Shown: positions 61,996 through 64,000 of the stretch, piece by piece
Position numbering within the stretch: the first letter of the stretch is position 1
Layout of the letters: every line of letters starts with the position of its first letter
Source of the DNA: an uncultured Acidobacteriia bacterium
Lineage (GTDB): Bacteria > Acidobacteriota > Terriglobia > Bryobacterales > Bryobacteraceae
DNA: 64,000 nucleotides
Assembly: GCA_903851195.1 (NCBI GenBank)
Contig: CAINNJ010000009.1
Location: forward strand, 1-64,000
Direction: 5' to 3'
The notes under the pieces: generated by a model
Seen by the model: the letters and a program-made list of their open reading frames with translations, nothing else
Told to the model about the DNA's origin: nothing
The model's database searches: none
Translations under genes and position numbers: made by a program

Positions 61996-63633
61996 TTAGG
62001 TGTGGATCCCCGGCGCCTCATGCCCCAGCGCCTGCACGTACTCCACGTAGGAGCCCGGATACACGCGCGGCATCCGCTCCTTGCCGCTCTCTCCGCCCAG
62101 TTCCAGCACTCTCGACCCCAGCCCGCGCAGGAACATACGGTCGTGCGACACGAAGATCATGGTGCCTTCGAAATCCTTCAGCTTCTCCACCAGCATCTCT
62201 TTGGTGGCCAGATCCAGGTGGTTCGTCGGCTCGTCGAGCACGAGGAAATTCGGCGGGTTGTAGAGCATCCGCGCCATCGCCAGGCGGCTCTTCTCACCTC
62301 CGGAAAGCGACCGGATTTTTTTGTCCACATCGTCGCCGGAAAACTGAAACGCGCCCGCCAGCGACCGCAGCGAGCCCAGCCCGTCCTGCGGAAAATCGTT
62401 CTGCAACTGTTCAATCACCGTGAGGTCCGGATTCAGCACGTCGAGCGACTGCTGCGCGAAATAGCCCATCGTCAGGCTCGCGCCCAGCCGCACGCTTCCC
62501 GAATCCGGCACCGTGGCGCCCGCAATCATCTTCAGCAGCGTACTCTTCCCCGCCCCGTTGCGGCCCATCACCGCCCAGCGCTCGCCGCGCCGCACGGTCA
62601 GGCTGAAGCCCGCGTAAATCACGCGCGAGCCGTAGCTCTTGTGCAGGTCTTCCATCACCGCCACCTGATCGCCGGAGCGGGGCGGAATGCGGAAATCGAA
62701 TTTCACGATCTGCCGCTTCTTCGGCAACTCGATCTTGTCGATCTTATCCAGTGCCTTGATTCGGCTCTGCACCTGCGCCGCCTTGGCGGCATGGGTCTTG
62801 AAGCGCTCGATGAAGCGCTGCTCCTTCGCCAGCATCGATTGCTGCCGCGCGAACGCAGCCTGCTGGTTGGTTTCGCGGATGGTGCGCTCGCGCTCGTAGA
62901 AATCGTAATTGCCCGAGTAGCTGATGATTTCGCCGCCATCGATCTCCGCGATCTTCGTCACCAGCCGGTTCATGAACTCGCGATCGTGCGACGTCATCAG
63001 CAGCGACCCCTGGTAGCCGCGCAGAAACTGCTCCAGCCAGATGATCGACTCCAGATCCAGGTGGTTGGTCGGTTCGTCCATCAGCAGCACGTCAGGCCGG
63101 CCAAGCAGGACCCGCGCCAGCGCCACGCGCATCTTCCAGCCGCCCGAAAGCGCGCCCACGTCGCCATCGATCTGCTCTTCATGGAAGCCGAGCCCGAGCA
63201 GCACTTCGCGCGCCTGCGCTTCGAGCGTGTAGCCGCCCAGATGCTCATACTCTTCCTGCACCTCGCCGAAACGCTCCAGAATGCGGTCCATGTCGTCCGC
63301 CTGCGCGGGGTCTTCCATGGCGTTCTGAAGCGCTTCCAGTTCGTGGTGCAGATCGCCCGCGCGCCCGCTGCCGGCGATGGCCTCATCCAGCACGGACCGG
63401 CCCTGCATCTCCTCCACATCCTGCCGGAAATAGCCGATCGTCAGCTTTTTTGGCACGGAGACTTCGCCGTCGTCCGGGCTCTCCTCGCCCACCACCATGC
63501 GGAACAGCGTGGTCTTGCCCGCGCCGTTCGGGCCCACCAGACCCACCTTCTCGCCGGGATTCAGCTGGAAAGACGCATCCACGAAAACCAGTTGCTTGCC
63601 GTACTGCTTGTTGATATTGGAAAAAGAAATCAT
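61996..63633 (-). CDS. ABC-F family ATPase (Uup/YheS-like)
   Basis: The 545-residue protein has two ABC domains: Walker A GLVGPNGAGKTTLFRMVVG and AVMGRNGAGKSTLLKMIAG, signatures GALSGGWKMRVALARVLLG and RSLSGGEKSRLAMARML, and [17 protein letters not shown]. The interdomain region has a long basic helix (KEQRFIERFKTHAAKAAQVQ). The two ABC-F genes in a row suggest a duplication with diverged roles on the ribosome. Confidence 0.92.
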   Translation of the reverse strand: MISFSNINKQYGKQLVFVDASFQLNPGEKVGLVGPNGAGKTTLFRMVVGEESPDDGEVSVPKKLTIGYFRQDVEEMQGRSVLDEAIAGSGRAGDLHHELEALQNAMEDPAQADDMDRILERFGEVQEEYEHLGGYTLEAQAREVLLGLGFHEEQIDGDVGALSGGWKMRVALARVLLGRPDVLLMDEPTNHLDLESIIWLEQFLRGYQGSLLMTSHDREFMNRLVTKIAEIDGGEIISYSGNYDFYERERTIRETNQQAAFARQQSMLAKEQRFIERFKTHAAKAAQVQSRIKALDKIDKIELPKKRQIVKFDFRIPPRSGDQVAVMEDLHKSYGSRVIYAGFSLTVRRGERWAVMGRNGAGKSTLLKMIAGATVPDSGSVRLGASLTMGYFAQQSLDVLNPDLTVIEQLQNDFPQDGLGSLRSLAGAFQFSGDDVDKKIRSLSGGEKSRLAMARMLYNPPNFLVLDEPTNHLDLATKEMLVEKLKDFEGTMIFVSHDRMFLRGLGSRVLELGGESGKERMPRVYPGSYVEYVQALGHEAPGIHT

Positions 63634-63694
63634 CCGGACCTACCAGGCTAACAGACCGCCTGGCCCGCAGCCCCGAAAACTGCTATACAGGATC

Positions 63695-64000
63695 ATGCGT
63701 TTTCGTTCCTTCCTCTCCGTCTTTCTGCTGTCCGGAACCTGCTTTGGCCAGTCCGAAAGGATGGACCAAGTGGTCCAGGAATACACCGCAAAACAGGAGT
63801 TCATGGGCACGGTTCTGGTGGCTCGCGGCGGCCAGGTGCTCCTCAGTAAAGGCTACGGCTCGGCCAATCTGGAATGGAACGTTTCGAATACGCCGGAGAC
63901 CAAATTTCGCCTGGGTTCGCTGACCAAACAGTTCACCGCCGCGTCGATCCTGCTGCTCGAAGAACGCGGCAAACTCAGCGTGAACGATCCCGTGAAGAAG
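63695..64000 (+). CDS. Beta-lactamase-family serine hydrolase, N-terminal part (partial)
   Basis: Only the first 102 codons are present. A signal peptide (LSVFLLSGTCFG) is followed by QVVQEYTAKQEFMGTVLVAR, and the class C/DD-peptidase motif SxxK reads FRLGSLTKQFTAASILLLEE. The family includes esterases, D-Ala-D-Ala carboxypeptidases and class C lactamases; the partial sequence does not decide between these. The gene continues beyond the window. Confidence 0.88.
   Translation, partial: MRFRSFLSVFLLSGTCFGQSERMDQVVQEYTAKQEFMGTVLVARGGQVLLSKGYGSANLEWNVSNTPETKFRLGSLTKQFTAASILLLEERGKLSVNDPVKK

Overview
The window is a GC-rich bacterial chromosome segment. Its content points to Acidobacteriota, probably a Bryobacter/Solibacter-like lineage: very compact translationally coupled operons, ribosomal proteins with added disordered or charged tails, an OPT transporter, a LarA-type protein, an S41-like protein and several small lineage-type hypotheticals. 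This assignment is an inference from gene content; no rRNA or marker search was possible. There are no tRNAs, rRNAs, insertion sequences or CRISPR arrays that I can support.

Positions 1-16520 hold one almost uninterrupted S10-spc-alpha supercluster on the plus strand: tuf (3' end), rpsJ, rplC, rplD, rplW, rplB, rpsS, rplV, rpsC, rplP, rpmC, rpsQ, rplN, rplX, rplE, rpsN, rpsH, rplF, rplR, rpsE, rpmD, rplO, secY, adk, map, infA, rpmJ, rpsM, rpsK, rpsD, rpoA, rplQ, closed by a strong intrinsic terminator. infA (TTG start) and the 37-codon rpmJ are easy to miss. A terminator-like hairpin lies inside the cluster after rpsH.

Positions 16520-28850 are mostly minus strand: fabD, a DUF481 outer-membrane protein, a TlpA-like thioredoxin, a LarA-family nickel-pincer enzyme, a crotonase, a bifunctional penicillin-binding protein, a 52-residue metallothionein-like protein, a tagatose-3-epimerase-like enzyme, a DUF1810 protein, an OPT transporter and a YqeY protein; marC is on the plus strand. 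Positions 28885-31628 carry a class V aminotransferase coupled to serA (serine synthesis). On the minus strand ubiX, pheA, lon, a leucine-rich-repeat gene and a START-like gene form one tightly coupled unit (36886-31641).

Positions 37000-40014 are an accessory stretch: a Cro/C1-type regulator with a LexA/S24-like C-terminus, a convergent overlapping hypothetical gene, a 39-codon secreted peptide preceded by two palindromes, and two small membrane proteins. Positions 40030-55450 are ordinary metabolism: SDR epimerase, phosphohexomutase, amidohydrolase plus glpD, an AlkD-like repair protein, a minus-strand aromatic amino acid supra-operon (trpC-trpF-trpB-trpA-aroQ-DAHP synthase-tyrA), DUF58 plus a SIS sugar isomerase, an S41-like protein that appears to lack its catalytic lysine, and a cytochrome c.

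Positions 55538-64000 hold plsC, an acyl-CoA ligase, then a visibly more A/T-rich island (about 58030-60300) with a thymidylate-kinase-like gene carrying a cysteine-rich tail, a HAD hydrolase, DnaA-box-like motifs and an orphan hicB antitoxin with a possible hicA stump, followed by two ABC-F ATPases and the start of a beta-lactamase-family serine hydrolase. The most interesting regions are the 58-60 kb island, the secreted-peptide region at 38.4 kb, and the two enzymes or regulators with altered catalytic residues (53825-55045 and 37061-37882).
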